Both the position numbers and the translations under genes were made by a program. From Curtobacterium sp. MCLR17_007 (lineage in GTDB: Bacteria; Actinomycetota; Actinomycetes; Actinomycetales; Microbacteriaceae), in contig NZ_CP126271.1 in NCBI RefSeq assembly GCF_003234655.2, positions 2,480,001 to 2,544,000 on the forward strand: a stretch of 64,000 bases of DNA, read 5' to 3'. Of this stretch, positions 63,802-64,000 are shown piece by piece. How positions within the stretch are numbered: position 1 is the first letter of the stretch; each line of letters opens with the position of its first letter. The notes under the pieces were generated by a model. It ran no database searches. It was given only the letters and a program-made list of their open reading frames with translations, and was not told where the DNA came from.

Positions 63802-64000
63802 CCCGCACCGGTCGCGCCGCCCTCGGTGTCCTCGCCGCGGGCGCCGCTGCCGGCACCGCCGCGGCGGCGTGGGGAACGCTCGTCGAACGCCGCCGTTTCG
63901 GCATCCGGTGGGAGACGGTTCCGGTCCTGCCGCCGGGGTCACGTGACGTCGTCGTGCTGCACCTGTCCGACATCCACATGGCGCCGTGGCAGGCCGACAA
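63798..64000 (+). CDS. metallophosphoesterase, N-terminal fragment
   Basis: The gene starts with GTG at 63798, overlapping the PBP stop by 4 nt, and runs off the window. The 67 visible codons give an Ala-rich hydrophobic N-terminus (probable signal peptide or anchor), then VVVLHLSDIHMAPWQ, the first metal-binding motif (DxH) of calcineurin-like phosphoesterases. The same gene pair occurs in mycobacteria (ponA2 followed by a metallophosphoesterase). Confidence 0.88.
   Translation, partial: MTRTGRAALGVLAAGAAAGTAAAAWGTLVERRRFGIRWETVPVLPPGSRDVVVLHLSDIHMAPWQAD

Noticed and set aside
61183..63942. 919-residue minus-strand frame across the penicillin-binding protein
   Set aside because: Long antisense frame caused by the absence of stop codons in GC-rich DNA; it has no domain signal and would overlap both the PBP and the DUF4177 gene.

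Overview
The window is a contiguous, very GC-rich chromosome segment from an actinobacterium, most likely a Microbacteriaceae member of the Curtobacterium type. This rests on codon bias, an actinobacterial acyl-CoA carboxylase alpha subunit, an sdhC-D-A-B operon, a Rv3654c-type Tad locus, a 6C sRNA and many apparently leaderless promoters. It is dense core genome: about 60 genes, one tRNA, one recognisable sRNA, and no IS element, prophage or CRISPR array.

Layout. 1-3400: 3' end of maf, the biotin-dependent acyl-CoA carboxylase alpha subunit, and an orphan AbiEi/DUF559-like gene bracketed by related palindromes. 3386-15037 (minus strand): a nucleoside uptake and salvage block with a BMP-type ABC importer, cytidine deaminase, thymidine phosphorylase, adenosine deaminase, an orphan ascorbate-type PTS IIA/IIB pair, purine nucleoside phosphorylase and phosphopentomutase/phosphomannomutase. 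Together they import nucleosides, deaminate them, split off (deoxy)ribose-1-phosphate and feed it into central carbon metabolism. 15234-17754: divergent mannose-1-phosphate guanylyltransferase and a GT4 glycosyltransferase. 17830-22075: succinate dehydrogenase sdhCDAB followed by a TNT-domain protein. 22139-25479: two DUF805 proteins, a quinone oxidoreductase and a diacylglycerol-kinase-like enzyme.

25562-31904: a PTS island (ptsI-mtlA-mtlF-mtlD on the minus strand, a divergent DeoR-type regulator and ptsH on the plus strand). This supplies EI, HPr, the mannitol permease components and mannitol-1-phosphate dehydrogenase. 32087-36340: exonuclease III, trpS, a GNAT acetyltransferase, ribD and ribA. 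36531-40326: an MHS-family MFS transporter, then a small HTH regulator with two operator-like palindromes over an apparently leaderless promoter, followed by an ABC exporter. 40352-49105: nicotinamidase, D-Ala-D-Ala carboxypeptidase, a Gfo/Idh/MocA oxidoreductase, a secreted acid phosphatase with two tandem HAD domains, a GH13 alpha-glucosidase and an ABC-2 transporter pair.

49153-58272: a GGTTCC microsatellite, tRNA-Thr(CGU), a TetR regulator, holB, tmk, topA, a compact Tad pilus locus and a 6C small RNA. 58439-64000: acs, ridA, a 52-residue DUF4177 protein, a PASTA-bearing class A penicillin-binding protein and the start of a metallophosphoesterase. Gene order in 1-21400 and 49400-64000 resembles two blocks of the Mycobacterium tuberculosis chromosome (around Rv3280-Rv3319 and Rv3644c-Rv3683, from memory), with the transporters as lineage-specific insertions.

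Less ordinary features are the HTH/operator/ABC-exporter unit, the TNT-domain gene, the double HAD phosphatase, the intergenic family of perfect palindromes, and hexanucleotide repeats both between genes and inside the TadC-like gene.
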